Of a stretch of 14,565 nucleotides of DNA, positions 1-7,109 are shown one piece after another. Under the pieces are notes generated by a model. That model searched no databases and had not been told where the DNA came from. It saw only the letters and a program-made list of their open reading frames with translations. The stretch covers positions 1-14,565 of the forward strand of contig CAYSAG010000115.1 of assembly GCA_964428935.1 (NCBI GenBank), in the 5' to 3' direction. Position 1 is the stretch's first letter. Each line of letters opens with the position of its first letter. This DNA comes from JAADHY01 sp964428935. GTDB lineage: Bacteria; Planctomycetota; Planctomycetia; Planctomycetales; Planctomycetaceae. A program made the position numbers and the translations under genes.

Positions 1-1302
1 GAAACTGTAGATGACGCTTTGGTTTTTGCGCACACCGCCAGCCGTAATGTTTTCGGATTTGAAAACGCGAGCTCCAGGGAACTCGGCGAAAACGCGTTCT
101 GGGTGGTCGCGAAAGTACCGTTCGGGCTTGTTGAGCTCCTTCTCCAGTTGTGCAAAGGTCACCTCCCGTCCGTCAGGCAACTCGACGTACCTGAACGTGT
201 CTGTGAGACTTGCATCCAGGGGTGCCGGTTCGAATAGCTGGCGGTACTTTCCCCTCGCCCGAGTCTTGTCCTTTGCAAACCAAATCAAATAGTCATTTAC
301 AGGCGAAAGCATGTCGCTCTTCTGCCCGCCTTTCTTCTTGAAGGGGATGTTCACGACGAAGTTTTCGGGGCCAAAGACCTCGTCCATGATCTCCCGCACG
401 TGGTGCAGGTTTTCATCGCTGATCTGCACGAAAATGCTTCCACTCGGGTGCAAGAGTTCGCGGGCGAGCAAGAGCATGTCGCGAATCCAGGTCAGGTACG
501 AATGCAGGCCGAGTTGCCAAGTGTCGCGGTAAGCCTGCACCATCTCCGGCTCGCGCGTCAGGTGATCGTCGTCGTTGTGCTTCACGTCCCGCCGGCGCAC
601 GAACGGCTGGAAGTTGCTGCCAAACTTGACGCCGTAAGGCGGGTCCATGTAGATCATCTGCACTTGCCCGCCCAGACCTTCGTACTGAAGCAGCGAGTTC
701 ATCACGACGCGAGCGTCGCCGAGGATCATGCGATTGACCCACCCGTCCCGGTGTTCGTACGCGCGCAGGACCTGGTCGGTGATCGGGTGCTGCGGGTCCG
801 CGAAAAGTCGCAACTGCCGCTCGCCCTTCTGGTGCCCTTTCAGCGTTTCCAGGATGGCCTTTGTAGAAAGCCGTTCGTGGACAAACAGCGGCAGCGTGGG
901 CACCTCGAAGGACAAGCGTTCGGCCTTGCCCGACCAGTTCAGAAACGGCCTCGAGATGCGCTTCAGCTCGGCCACGGCGTCTTGCAGACTGCGTACGGTG
1001 CAGAGCGGCTGGCCATCGGCTCCCTTGAACTGCCGCGGCTCGGGAAACACGTGCGGCGGGTCCAGCCGGCTGGCCTCTTCGATCTGCGCAATCAGCCACT
1101 CGCCCAGCTCCCGCGCGCCGTTCTGGCCGTCCCAGTCCAGGGCGGGGGAGAGAGAGCTGTCGTAGCGGTACTTCACCGGTGGCTTTTTCTTACGGAACTG
1201 CGCTTGCACGCCGACGTCGGGCCGCATCACGTTCGTCGCCTGGGGGTGCTGATAGCTAGCCGCTTCGGGCTGCAACGTCTGCTTGCGGGTTCGTCTGGCC
1301 AT
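1..1302 (-). CDS. Site-specific adenine DNA methyltransferase, beta-type (Mod-like), partial: C-terminus cut by window edge
   Basis: The reading frame is open from the ATG at 1302 down to base 1 with no stop (434 codons seen), so the C-terminus lies outside the window. Residues 191-197 read RMILGDA, and the catalytic motif IV DPPYG is at 220-224. A following block, SGSIFVQISDEN at 287-298, is typical of type III Mod and related N6-adenine methylases. In this beta-type order the SAM-binding motif I (FxGxG) comes after DPPY, so it should be in the missing part. The first 190 residues have no motif I. The start is supported by GAGGAG at 1313-1318, 10 bases upstream, and by a promoter at 1355-1382. 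Isoleucine codons are mostly ATC (about 10 of 15 by hand count), unlike the neighbouring genes, which prefer ATT; this suggests transfer. It could belong to a restriction-modification system, another defence system, or be an orphan; the partner would lie to the left. Confidence 0.9.
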   Translation of the reverse strand, partial: MARRTRKQTLQPEAASYQHPQATNVMRPDVGVQAQFRKKKPPVKYRYDSSLSPALDWDGQNGARELGEWLIAQIEEASRLDPPHVFPEPRQFKGADGQPLCTVRSLQDAVAELKRISRPFLNWSGKAERLSFEVPTLPLFVHERLSTKAILETLKGHQKGERQLRLFADPQHPITDQVLRAYEHRDGWVNRMILGDARVVMNSLLQYEGLGGQVQMIYMDPPYGVKFGSNFQPFVRRRDVKHNDDDHLTREPEMVQAYRDTWQLGLHSYLTWIRDMLLLARELLHPSGSIFVQISDENLHHVREIMDEVFGPENFVVNIPFKKKGGQKSDMLSPVNDYLIWFAKDKTRARGKYRQLFEPAPLDASLTDTFRYVELPDGREVTFAQLEKELNKPERYFRDHPERVFAEFPGARVFKSENITAGGVRKNQSVIYSF

Positions 1303-1354
1303 GTCTGTTCGGCTCCTCGATCTATACGAACTTGGACTTCCGCGAACGGAGTCG

Positions 1355-1382
1355 ATTCTACCCGCGGCAGGCACTGGTTCAA
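1355..1382 (-). promoter_or_regulatory. Candidate sigma-70 type promoter of the methyltransferase gene
   Basis: On the minus strand, TTGAAC (complement of 1377-1382) is followed after 16 bases by TAGAAT (complement of 1355-1360). This matches 4 of 6 -35 positions, and the -10 has the key TA...T bases. Transcription would start near 1348, giving a leader of about 45 bases that contains the GAGGAG ribosome binding site. Position and spacing agree well with the chosen start. No experimental support is available. Confidence 0.55.
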
Positions 1383-1650
1383 GTTGTTATCGCTGGCGTT
1401 TCGTTTGTCCCTTGGCCGCAGTTCGGGCTTGCGGGTGCCGCTGGTCGCGTTCACTGGTTCGGCTCTCGCACCGCGGATGAACAGAGCACTTGAGGGTGCC
1501 CGGGAATTCGTGCGCGTGTCTGCGGGGATTCCGACGGTCGGGAAGTGTCGAACGGTGGCCGCCTACGAGTGCGCCGAGACCTGCTCACGCGGTCAGACGG
1601 TCGTTCTCGCAAGCGGAGCCGGGTGGAGCGGGGCTGCGGGCCGTGCGGTT

Positions 1651-1682
1651 GGACGAGTCGGTCTGGTCGCGGACGAGTCGGT
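1651..1682. repeat. Short direct repeat, GGACGAGTCGGT twice
   Basis: The 12-mer GGACGAGTCGGT occurs at 1651-1662 and again at 1671-1682, a period of 20 bases. This is close to two helical turns, a spacing seen in regulator binding sites. No gene start lies close by, so a regulatory role is only a possibility. Confidence 0.5.
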
Positions 1683-1702
1683 TGGCGTCCGCCGTTGCCC
1701 GT

Positions 1703-1737
1703 CGGCTCGAGGGGCTCGGCCGGTCCCGCTCGAGCCG
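1703..1737. repeat. Inverted repeat with perfect 9-bp arms
   Basis: CGGCTCGAG at 1703-1711 pairs with CTCGAGCCG at 1729-1737 across a 17-base loop. The stem may extend inward through GGG and CCC. There is no T-run on either side, so it is not an evident intrinsic terminator. It lies in the middle of the gene-free stretch and has no assignable role. Confidence 0.5.
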
Positions 1738-2091
1738 CGCCAGCCCGAGCATTTTCTCGACCACTGTGCTCCGCCGACCGATGTCGGCCGCGGGACGTTC
1801 GCCTCGAAAGCGCTCACGCCGCAGCGAACCGCTCGAGGGCGTCCGGAAATTCGGCCACCGTTGCTCGACCCTTGGGGCGTTTTGAAGCCGCTGAGGCTGT
1901 GCTCCCTCGAGACGCAACTTCGAAGCGGCCCCGACGGAACGTGGTGCTGCAATTCCCGGACTGCGCCAACCACTTGCTCATGCCGGTCGGTTCGCCTTTC
2001 GACGCGGCTCGCGGTAGCATGACCTGCGGGACTGGACAACCTTGGGCGGACCGAGCGCTCGACACGCTGGCACAGAGAGAGGGCGGCAGCC

Positions 2092-3198
2092 ATGAGAGCG
2101 AAGTACCGAGTGGCCGTCATTGGGAGCACCGGGCGAGGCAACTACGGCCACCGGCTCGACACGGCCTGGCGGAAAATCGACGGCGTCGAGGTGGTGGCCG
2201 TGGCGGACGACAACGAAGAGGGGCTGGCGGCGGCCGCGCGGCGTCTGAACGTGAGGCAGGCGTTTCGAGACTACCGTAAAATGCTCGACACCGTCCGGTG
2301 CGACATTGTGGCGGTCTGTCCACGCTGGGTGGACCGCCACGCGGAAATGGCCATTGCGGCGGCCGAGCACGGTTGTCACGTTTACATGGAAAAGCCGTTT
2401 TGCCGCAGTCCGGCCGAAGCCGACGCCATTGTCGAGGCGTGCGAAAGGCACCACGTGAAGCTGGCCGTGGCTCACCCCACCCGCTACAGCCCCAAACTGG
2501 AAACGGTCCGGCGGCTGATTGCCGAGGGTCGAATCGGCCGGTTGCTGGAGCTTCGCGGCCGCGGCAAGGAAGACCGCCGAGGCGGAGGCGAGGACTTGTG
2601 GGTCTTGGGCACTCACGTCTTGGACCTCATGCTCGCTCTGGTCGGTCACCCCCAGTGGTGTTTTGCCACCGTCACTCAGCAAGGGCGCCCCATTACGGCG
2701 GCCGACGTGGTGGAGGGCAACGAGGGACTGGGGCCGCTGGCCGGTGACGCGGTTCACGCCGTCTACGGCTTCTCCAACGGCGTGGTGGGTCACTTCGACT
2801 CCGTCCGGAACGCAGCGGGCAAACCGACCCGCTACGCGTTGACGCTGTACGGCTCGCGGGGCGTTCTCGAAATGCTGGAAGGCACTCTGCCTCCCGTGCA
2901 CTACCTGGACGACCCCGGCTGGTCGCCCGGACGGAGCGGTCGGCAATGGCAGCCCGTCTCCTCCGCAGGCATTGGACAACCCGAGCCGCTGACCGACCCC
3001 AAGTACTCCGCTCGACACACGCTGGCCATTCTCGACCTGCTTGACGCAATCGAAACCGACCGGCAACCGTTGTGCAACGTGTACGAAGCTCGCTGGGGCG
3101 TGGAGATGATTGCCGCCGTCTTCGAGTCGCAGCGGCTTTCGCGACCGGTTCAGTTTCCGCTGAAGACTCGGTGCAACCCGCTGACGTTGTTGCATTGA
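2092..3198 (+). CDS. Gfo/Idh/MocA-family NAD(P)-dependent oxidoreductase
   Basis: This 368-residue protein has the family layout. An N-terminal Rossmann fold starts with AVIGSTGRGNYG (residues 8-19, nucleotide-binding glycine loop), and an acidic turn at VADD (37-40) follows. The EKPF motif at 100-103 carries the family's catalytic lysine (K101), and GTHVLDLM at 173-180 supplies the conserved histidine (H175) of the alpha/beta substrate domain. The family oxidises or reduces sugars, inositols and related polyols; the substrate cannot be read from the sequence. There is no signal peptide, so it is probably cytoplasmic, unlike the many Tat-exported planctomycete relatives. The start at 2092 has GAGAGGG at 2077-2083, 8 bases upstream. 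The gene stands alone between two long gaps, so context gives no pathway. Confidence 0.92.
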   Translation: MRAKYRVAVIGSTGRGNYGHRLDTAWRKIDGVEVVAVADDNEEGLAAAARRLNVRQAFRDYRKMLDTVRCDIVAVCPRWVDRHAEMAIAAAEHGCHVYMEKPFCRSPAEADAIVEACERHHVKLAVAHPTRYSPKLETVRRLIAEGRIGRLLELRGRGKEDRRGGGEDLWVLGTHVLDLMLALVGHPQWCFATVTQQGRPITAADVVEGNEGLGPLAGDAVHAVYGFSNGVVGHFDSVRNAAGKPTRYALTLYGSRGVLEMLEGTLPPVHYLDDPGWSPGRSGRQWQPVSSAGIGQPEPLTDPKYSARHTLAILDLLDAIETDRQPLCNVYEARWGVEMIAAVFESQRLSRPVQFPLKTRCNPLTLLH

Positions 3199-3625
3199 GC
3201 CACCGGCGGACGAAGGCGACCGACGACCGGCACGCGCCGACTTCCACGCGGCCTTCTCCGTCGACTCGCTTCCACGCGCGGACGGTCGGTGAGGAACGGG
3301 ACGGCCCGACGGCGCCGCGCCCTCCCGGCTCGCCGGACAGCCGGAAACCTCGGTACCGCATTCCGACACCGCCCTCTAGAATGCGAGCTCTGTGGGCGAA
3401 ACTGCGGCGCCGTCGTGTCGGCGGTTTGGACTGCGCCGGCTTGTCGACCCGGGCTGGCGGCGTGCTACCGGCCCCGACACAAGCCAGCGAGCCGACGGGA
3501 CTGGCGTCGGTCGGCCGGGGCGACCCGTCAACTGCCGGCGGTCCGCGTGCCGGGACGACGCCACGGCGACAAACGCAGCGACCAAGGCGACTGGGTCTGT
3601 CTTTCGGGCAGCGGGAGGTTGAGCC
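3199..3625. other. Intergenic stretch (427 bp) upstream of panC, no gene seen
   Basis: No frame here gives a recognisable protein; the longer open frames run out of phase into the flanking genes. A TAGAAT hexamer at 3377-3382 resembles the -10 elements seen elsewhere in the window, but no acceptable -35 lies upstream. If it is used, panC would have a leader of about 235 bases. I saw no clear terminator after the oxidoreductase and no recognisable riboswitch. Confidence 0.5.
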
Positions 3626-4492
3626 ATGGGTGGAGGTGCCAGACCGGTTCGAGTGGCCGAGCGGGTGGAGGAGGTTCGGCAGGCGGTCCGGGAAGCTCGA
3701 GCCGCGGGCAAGCGGGTCGGCTGTGTGCCGACAATGGGAGCGTTGCACGAAGGGCACCTGAGCTTGATTCGGGCGGCTCGGCGCGACTGCGACTACGTGG
3801 TCGTCACCATTTTCGTGAACCCGACGCAGTTCGGGCCGAACGAGGACTTCGAGAAGTACCCTCGACCGTTCGACGCCGACTTGCAGGCGTGTCAGCGGGA
3901 GGGTGTCGACTTGGTGTTTCACCCGTCGGTGGAGGAAATGTACCCGCCGGGGGCTCAGACGTTCGTCGAGGTCGAAGGGCTGTCGGCGACGCTGGAAGGA
4001 GCGTGCCGGCCGGGACACTTTCGCGGCGTCGCCACGGTGGTGGTCAAGCTGTTCAACGCCGTCCAGCCCGACGTCGCTTACTTTGGACTGAAGGACTTCC
4101 AGCAACAGTTGTTGATTCGCCAAATGTGCCGCGACCTGCTCATTCCGGTCGAGATTCGAACCTGCCCGACGGTCCGCGACTCAGACGGCTTGGCCTTGAG
4201 CAGTCGAAACACGTACCTTTCGCCGGAAGAGCGGCAAGCGGCCCGGTCGCTCTCGCAAGCCCTCTTTCTGGCCCGCGACCGTCTGAAGAGCGGCGAGACG
4301 GACTTGCAGGCCGTCCGGCGGGCCATGCGGGAGCTCATGGAAAAGCACCCGGAAGTGACGGTCGACTACGCCACCGTTTGCGACCCGGACACGCTTCAGG
4401 AGCTGGCCACGCCTCAGCCGAAAATGGTCGCGCTGGTGGCGGCGCGAGTCGGTCAGACGCGGCTGATTGACAACCTGCCGATTGAGCTGTAG
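3626..4492 (+). CDS. panC: Pantothenate synthetase (pantoate--beta-alanine ligase)
   Basis: PanC joins pantoate and beta-alanine using ATP, through a pantoyl-adenylate, in the cytoplasm; it makes pantothenate for coenzyme A. The protein is 288 residues, the usual family length. It shows PTMGALHEGH at 35-44, where HEGH is the nucleotidyltransferase HxGH motif. FVNPTQFGPNEDFEKYPR at 63-80 and KDFQQ at 156-160 are family blocks, and LSSRNTYLSPEER at 191-203 is the KMSKS-like ATP loop followed by the conserved block. The start is fixed by GGGAGG at 3613-3618, 7 bases upstream of the ATG. lgt follows on the same strand after 92 bases, so co-transcription is possible though the functions are unrelated. 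No panB, panD or panE is in the window. Confidence 0.97.
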   Translation: MGGGARPVRVAERVEEVRQAVREARAAGKRVGCVPTMGALHEGHLSLIRAARRDCDYVVVTIFVNPTQFGPNEDFEKYPRPFDADLQACQREGVDLVFHPSVEEMYPPGAQTFVEVEGLSATLEGACRPGHFRGVATVVVKLFNAVQPDVAYFGLKDFQQQLLIRQMCRDLLIPVEIRTCPTVRDSDGLALSSRNTYLSPEERQAARSLSQALFLARDRLKSGETDLQAVRRAMRELMEKHPEVTVDYATVCDPDTLQELATPQPKMVALVAARVGQTRLIDNLPIEL

Positions 4493-4584
4493 TCGGCGAG
4501 TGTGGTGGGCGGCCGGTGGCGGGCCGAGCCGCTCGGCACCGCCGACGGGCTGTTCTTTACGCTTTCTTCTGCGAGTCGTCACGA

Positions 4585-6108
4585 ATGGACCAGGTACTGC
4601 TTCGCATTCCGCTCGCTGGACCGCTCGTTCTGGGGCCGGTCCGCGTTCCCGTGTTCGGGTTCGGCCTTCTGTTCTGGTTGTGGGTGGTGGTGGCGGCCGT
4701 CTGGCTGTTTCGACACGGTCGCCGCGAAAAGCCGAACCGAAGTTGGCTGTCTCCGGCCGCGCTGTGGCTGGCGGTGGCGGCCGGCGTCGTCGTCGTTCCC
4801 AGTTGGGCCGTGCGGTCGTTGGACCGACGAATTGCAACGCTGAGTGAACGACTGCAGCGGCGGCCGGGAGCGGCGGAGTTGTTGTTGGCGCGGGCCGAGC
4901 TTTTCGCCCAAGAACGCCAGTTCGCTCGAGCCGTCGCGGACTACCGGCTGGCGGTTCAGACGGCGTCGGACCGGCCGGAGCCGCATTGGCGGCTGGCCTG
5001 GTTGTTGGCGACTTGTCCGGACCCGGCGGTCCGCGACGGACAGACGGCTGTGTCGGAGGCGAGGCTGGCGTGTCGGCTGAGCGAGTTTCGGTCGGCTGCC
5101 GCGCTGGACGCTTTGGCCGCGGCTTACGCCGAGACGGGCCGGTTCGACCGGGCCGTCGTTGCGGCTCGACACGCCGCTCGACTGGCGCTGGTGGAGCGTT
5201 CGGCCGCGGTGTCGCTGTCCGAAGTGCGCCAGCGACTGGGCTGGTACTTGAAGGGGCGTCCGTGGCGGAGTCAGTACGGGCCGTCGGTGCCGGTTTTCGG
5301 CTACGGGTTCATGCTGTTCTGCGCTTTCCTGGCGTCCGGGTCGTTGGCTTCGTGGCGAGCCCGTCGAGAGGGCCTTGGGGGCGAGCTGGTGTGGGACCTG
5401 GCGGTCTGGCTTTTCGTCTGCGGAATCATTGGAGCCCGAATCTTCTACGTCGTGCAAAAGCACCAGCTGGTGTACGGCGGAGCCGAGTCGTGGTGGGACT
5501 ACGTGGTCGAGACGGTGAACCTGCGGGAGGGCGGGCTGGTTTTCTACGGTTCGGTGGTTGGTGGGCTGGTTGGGTTTCTGGTGTTTTGCCGCCGACGCGG
5601 TCTTCACCCGCTGCGTCTGTCGGACTTGGTCGTGCCGTCCATTTTCGTCGGCTTGGCGTTGGGGCGGGTCGGGTGTTTCTTGAACGGGTGCTGCTTTGGC
5701 GACGTCTGCTGGCTGCCGTGGGCCGTGCGTTTTCCATTGGGAAGCATTCCAGACATGGCTCTGGTGCAGCGAGGCTGGCTGCTGCCCGACTCCACTTTCA
5801 CCCTGCCTCTGCACCCCACGCAGCTCTACAGCGTCGTCAACGCGTTGGTGCTGGCCGCTCTGGCCAGCGCCTGGTTCAGTCGGCGACGGCGTTACGGCGA
5901 GGTGTCGGCGCTGGCTTTGCTGAGCTACCCCGTCACTCGGTTTCTGCTGGAAATTGTTCGCGGCGACGAGCTGGGACAGTTCGGCACGCGACTGACCATT
6001 TCGCAGTGGGTCAGTTTGCTCACCTTCGGCGTTGGCGTGTTCCTGGCTCTGTGGGTGGCTCGGGCTGGCCAGCGTGTGGAGCGGCCGGAGGCGGGTCGCG
6101 TCGGCTGA
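4585..6108 (+). CDS. lgt: Prolipoprotein diacylglyceryl transferase with doubled N-terminal segment and TPR-like insert
   Basis: Lgt is an inner-membrane enzyme that moves diacylglycerol from phosphatidylglycerol to the lipobox cysteine of prolipoproteins. From the ATG at 4585 it has 507 residues, against about 260-300 for typical Lgt. The catalytic core is about residues 233-492: EGGLVFYGS at 315-323, GRVGCFLNGCCFG at 360-372 (the Lgt signature, with R361), HPTQLYS at 410-416 and TRFLLEIVRG at 451-460. Y321 stands where E. coli has H103, a substitution I recall from other bacteria. Ahead of the core are two membrane helices (about 22-43 and 57-76) and a soluble, mostly helical stretch (about 85-215) with TPR-like pieces such as LDALAAAYAETGRFDRAV. 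VPVFGFG at 21-27 is echoed by VPVFGYG at 235-241. A GTG at 4516 is an alternative in-frame start; neither has a strong ribosome binding site. I prefer 4585 because IPLAG then falls near the N-terminus, as in relatives. Confidence 0.93.
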   Translation: MDQVLLRIPLAGPLVLGPVRVPVFGFGLLFWLWVVVAAVWLFRHGRREKPNRSWLSPAALWLAVAAGVVVVPSWAVRSLDRRIATLSERLQRRPGAAELLLARAELFAQERQFARAVADYRLAVQTASDRPEPHWRLAWLLATCPDPAVRDGQTAVSEARLACRLSEFRSAAALDALAAAYAETGRFDRAVVAARHAARLALVERSAAVSLSEVRQRLGWYLKGRPWRSQYGPSVPVFGYGFMLFCAFLASGSLASWRARREGLGGELVWDLAVWLFVCGIIGARIFYVVQKHQLVYGGAESWWDYVVETVNLREGGLVFYGSVVGGLVGFLVFCRRRGLHPLRLSDLVVPSIFVGLALGRVGCFLNGCCFGDVCWLPWAVRFPLGSIPDMALVQRGWLLPDSTFTLPLHPTQLYSVVNALVLAALASAWFSRRRRYGEVSALALLSYPVTRFLLEIVRGDELGQFGTRLTISQWVSLLTFGVGVFLALWVARAGQRVERPEAGRVG

Positions 6109-6434
6109 ACCGTGGCCGGCACACGGGGGCCGGGCCGTCGGAAGTGCGGTGTTGGTCGAAGGACACTGGTCCGGTCGAAGGTTCGCGGCCAGGTGGTCCT
6201 GAGGGCGACCGCCGTCTGGGCGTGGTGCGGTCGGAGGCGGGGTTGGTACGAGGTTGAAGGCGTGCGGAGCGTTCTGCTAGAGTCTGACTGGCGTTCAGCG
6301 GAGGCGGGCCGACGCGGCTGGCGGTCTGGCTTTCTCGGCAGCCCGGACGCGGTCGAAATGGGTTCCGAACGGCCGGTCCAGCCGGGCGACGGCCGACCTT
6401 CTGTTTCTTGCCTGGTCCACACAGCGGCGGGGAA
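6109..6434. other. Intergenic stretch (326 bp) between lgt and the sigma factor gene
   Basis: No plausible gene is seen in any frame. The stretch contains a candidate extended -10 promoter at 6254-6283 for the sigma factor gene. I saw no clear intrinsic terminator after lgt. Confidence 0.5.
6254..6283 (+). promoter_or_regulatory. Candidate extended -10 promoter of the ECF sigma factor gene
   Basis: TTGAAG at 6254-6259 (4 of 6 matches to TTGACA) is followed after 18 bases by TAGAGT at 6278-6283. TG at 6275-6276, one base before the hexamer, makes an extended -10 (TGnTAnnnT). Transcription would start near 6290, about 145 bases ahead of the start codon. It looks like a housekeeping promoter rather than an ECF-type autoregulated one. 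Confidence 0.45.
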
Positions 6435-7007
6435 ATGGCGGAACCGTCAGACCACGAATTGATTCAACTGACGCTGCAGGGGCAAACCGAGGCGTTCGGC
6501 AAGCTCGTCCAGCGGTACCAGAACCGCCTGTACCGGTCGTTGTTGTGCCTTTTGGGTTCGCGCGAAGACAGCCGCGACGTCACTCAGCAGGCGTTTGTCC
6601 GGGCGTTCCGCAAGCTGAGCCAGTTTCGCGAGGACGCGGCCTTCTACTCCTGGCTGTACCGAATTGCCATGAACGAGGCCGCCAGCTTTCGGCGACGCCA
6701 GCGCCCGGTCCACTCGCTGGACGACCGGCCCGAAGACGTCCGGCCCTACGACCCAGGAGACGACCGGCGCGACGGAATGCCGAGCGAAATGGCCGAGTTG
6801 ACCGAGCGGCGGGCGGCAGTGTGGCGAGCCATTGACGAGCTGCCAGACGAGTTCCGAGCCGTTCTCGTGCTCAAAGAAATCGACGGCCTGAAGTACGAGG
6901 AAATTGCTGACGTGCTGGACTGTCCGTTGGGGACGGTCCGGAGCCGTCTGCACCGCGCTCGAGCCCTCTTGCGAGAAAAGCTGAAGGACGAGCTGGACCG
7001 CATTTGA
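6435..7007 (+). CDS. RNA polymerase sigma factor, ECF (sigma-70 group 4) family
   Basis: The 190-residue protein has the two-domain ECF form. Region 2 spans about 20-88, with DVTQQAFVRAFRKLSQF (48-64) and FYSWLYRIAMNEA (70-82), which bind core polymerase and the -10 element. Region 4 spans about 125-183 and ends in a helix-turn-helix, YEEIADVLDCPLGTVRSRLH (154-173), for the -35 element. The charged linker (about 90-122) is Asp/Arg-rich. The ATG at 6435 gives a family-typical N-terminus (SDHELIQLTLQGQTEAF). The nearest purine run, GGGGA at 6428-6432, is only 2 bases away, so a TTG at 6408 remains possible. No anti-sigma gene is adjacent: the next gene is convergent sppA, and lgt lies upstream. 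The regulon and signal are therefore unknown. I give no gene symbol because the ECF subgroup cannot be decided by eye. Confidence 0.95.
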   Translation: MAEPSDHELIQLTLQGQTEAFGKLVQRYQNRLYRSLLCLLGSREDSRDVTQQAFVRAFRKLSQFREDAAFYSWLYRIAMNEAASFRRRQRPVHSLDDRPEDVRPYDPGDDRRDGMPSEMAELTERRAAVWRAIDELPDEFRAVLVLKEIDGLKYEEIADVLDCPLGTVRSRLHRARALLREKLKDELDRI

Positions 7008-7024
7008 AAAGAGCTTCGCAATTG

Positions 7025-7041
7025 GCGGACCGCCGGTCCGC
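7025..7041. terminator. Perfect GC-rich hairpin between convergent genes, possible transcript end
   Basis: GCGGACC at 7025-7031 pairs fully with GGTCCGC at 7035-7041 across a 3-base loop, 18 bases after the sigma factor stop. It sits in the 102-base gap between two genes that run toward each other. There is no T-run on either strand, so it is not a classical intrinsic terminator. It could still slow polymerase or protect RNA ends. Confidence 0.35.
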
Positions 7042-7109
7042 ACCCGGCACCGAGGCCGGTGTGGCGGCCTCCCAACCGGCGTTCGCCAAAGGCCGGTCGG
7101 CTTGGTCGG

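Larger units (their letters stand above)
1303..2091. other. Long intergenic stretch (789 bp) with no convincing gene
   Basis: Open frames on both strands translate to low-complexity Arg/Ala/Pro/Gly-rich strings without recognisable motifs, as expected of stop-poor GC-rich noncoding DNA. The stretch holds the methyltransferase promoter at its left end. It also holds a 12-base direct repeat at 1651-1682, an inverted repeat at 1703-1737, and a weak -10-like TAGCAT at 2015-2020 that could serve the oxidoreductase. A decayed gene cannot be excluded, but I recognise no remnant. Confidence 0.6.

Noticed and set aside
413..1099. A 228-codon minus-strand open frame inside the methyltransferase gene
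   Set aside because: It is in a different frame from the one encoding DPPYG and is Arg/Ala/Pro-rich without motifs; it is a shadow of the real gene.
1991..2020. Promoter for the oxidoreductase (TTCGCC, 18 bases, TAGCAT)
   Set aside because: Only 3 of 6 -35 matches and a modest -10; too weak to list as a feature.
400..2022. A 540-codon open frame on the plus strand across the methyltransferase gene
   Set aside because: It is antisense to the methyltransferase, which has catalytic motifs, a promoter and a ribosome binding site. The plus-strand translation is low complexity with no motif.
1545..2279. A 244-codon plus-strand frame in the first gap, overlapping the oxidoreductase start
   Set aside because: The translation is Arg/Ser/Ala-rich without domain character and overlaps a well-supported gene; it is typical of stop-poor GC-rich DNA.
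3240..3278. CTTCCACGCG repeated at 3241-3250 and 3269-3278
   Set aside because: Only two copies of a 10-mer with irregular flanks in GC-rich DNA; chance is a sufficient explanation.
1978..3369. A 463-codon minus-strand frame opposite the oxidoreductase gene
   Set aside because: Its translation has no recognisable domain, and the plus strand encodes a complete Gfo/Idh/MocA protein with its motifs in order.
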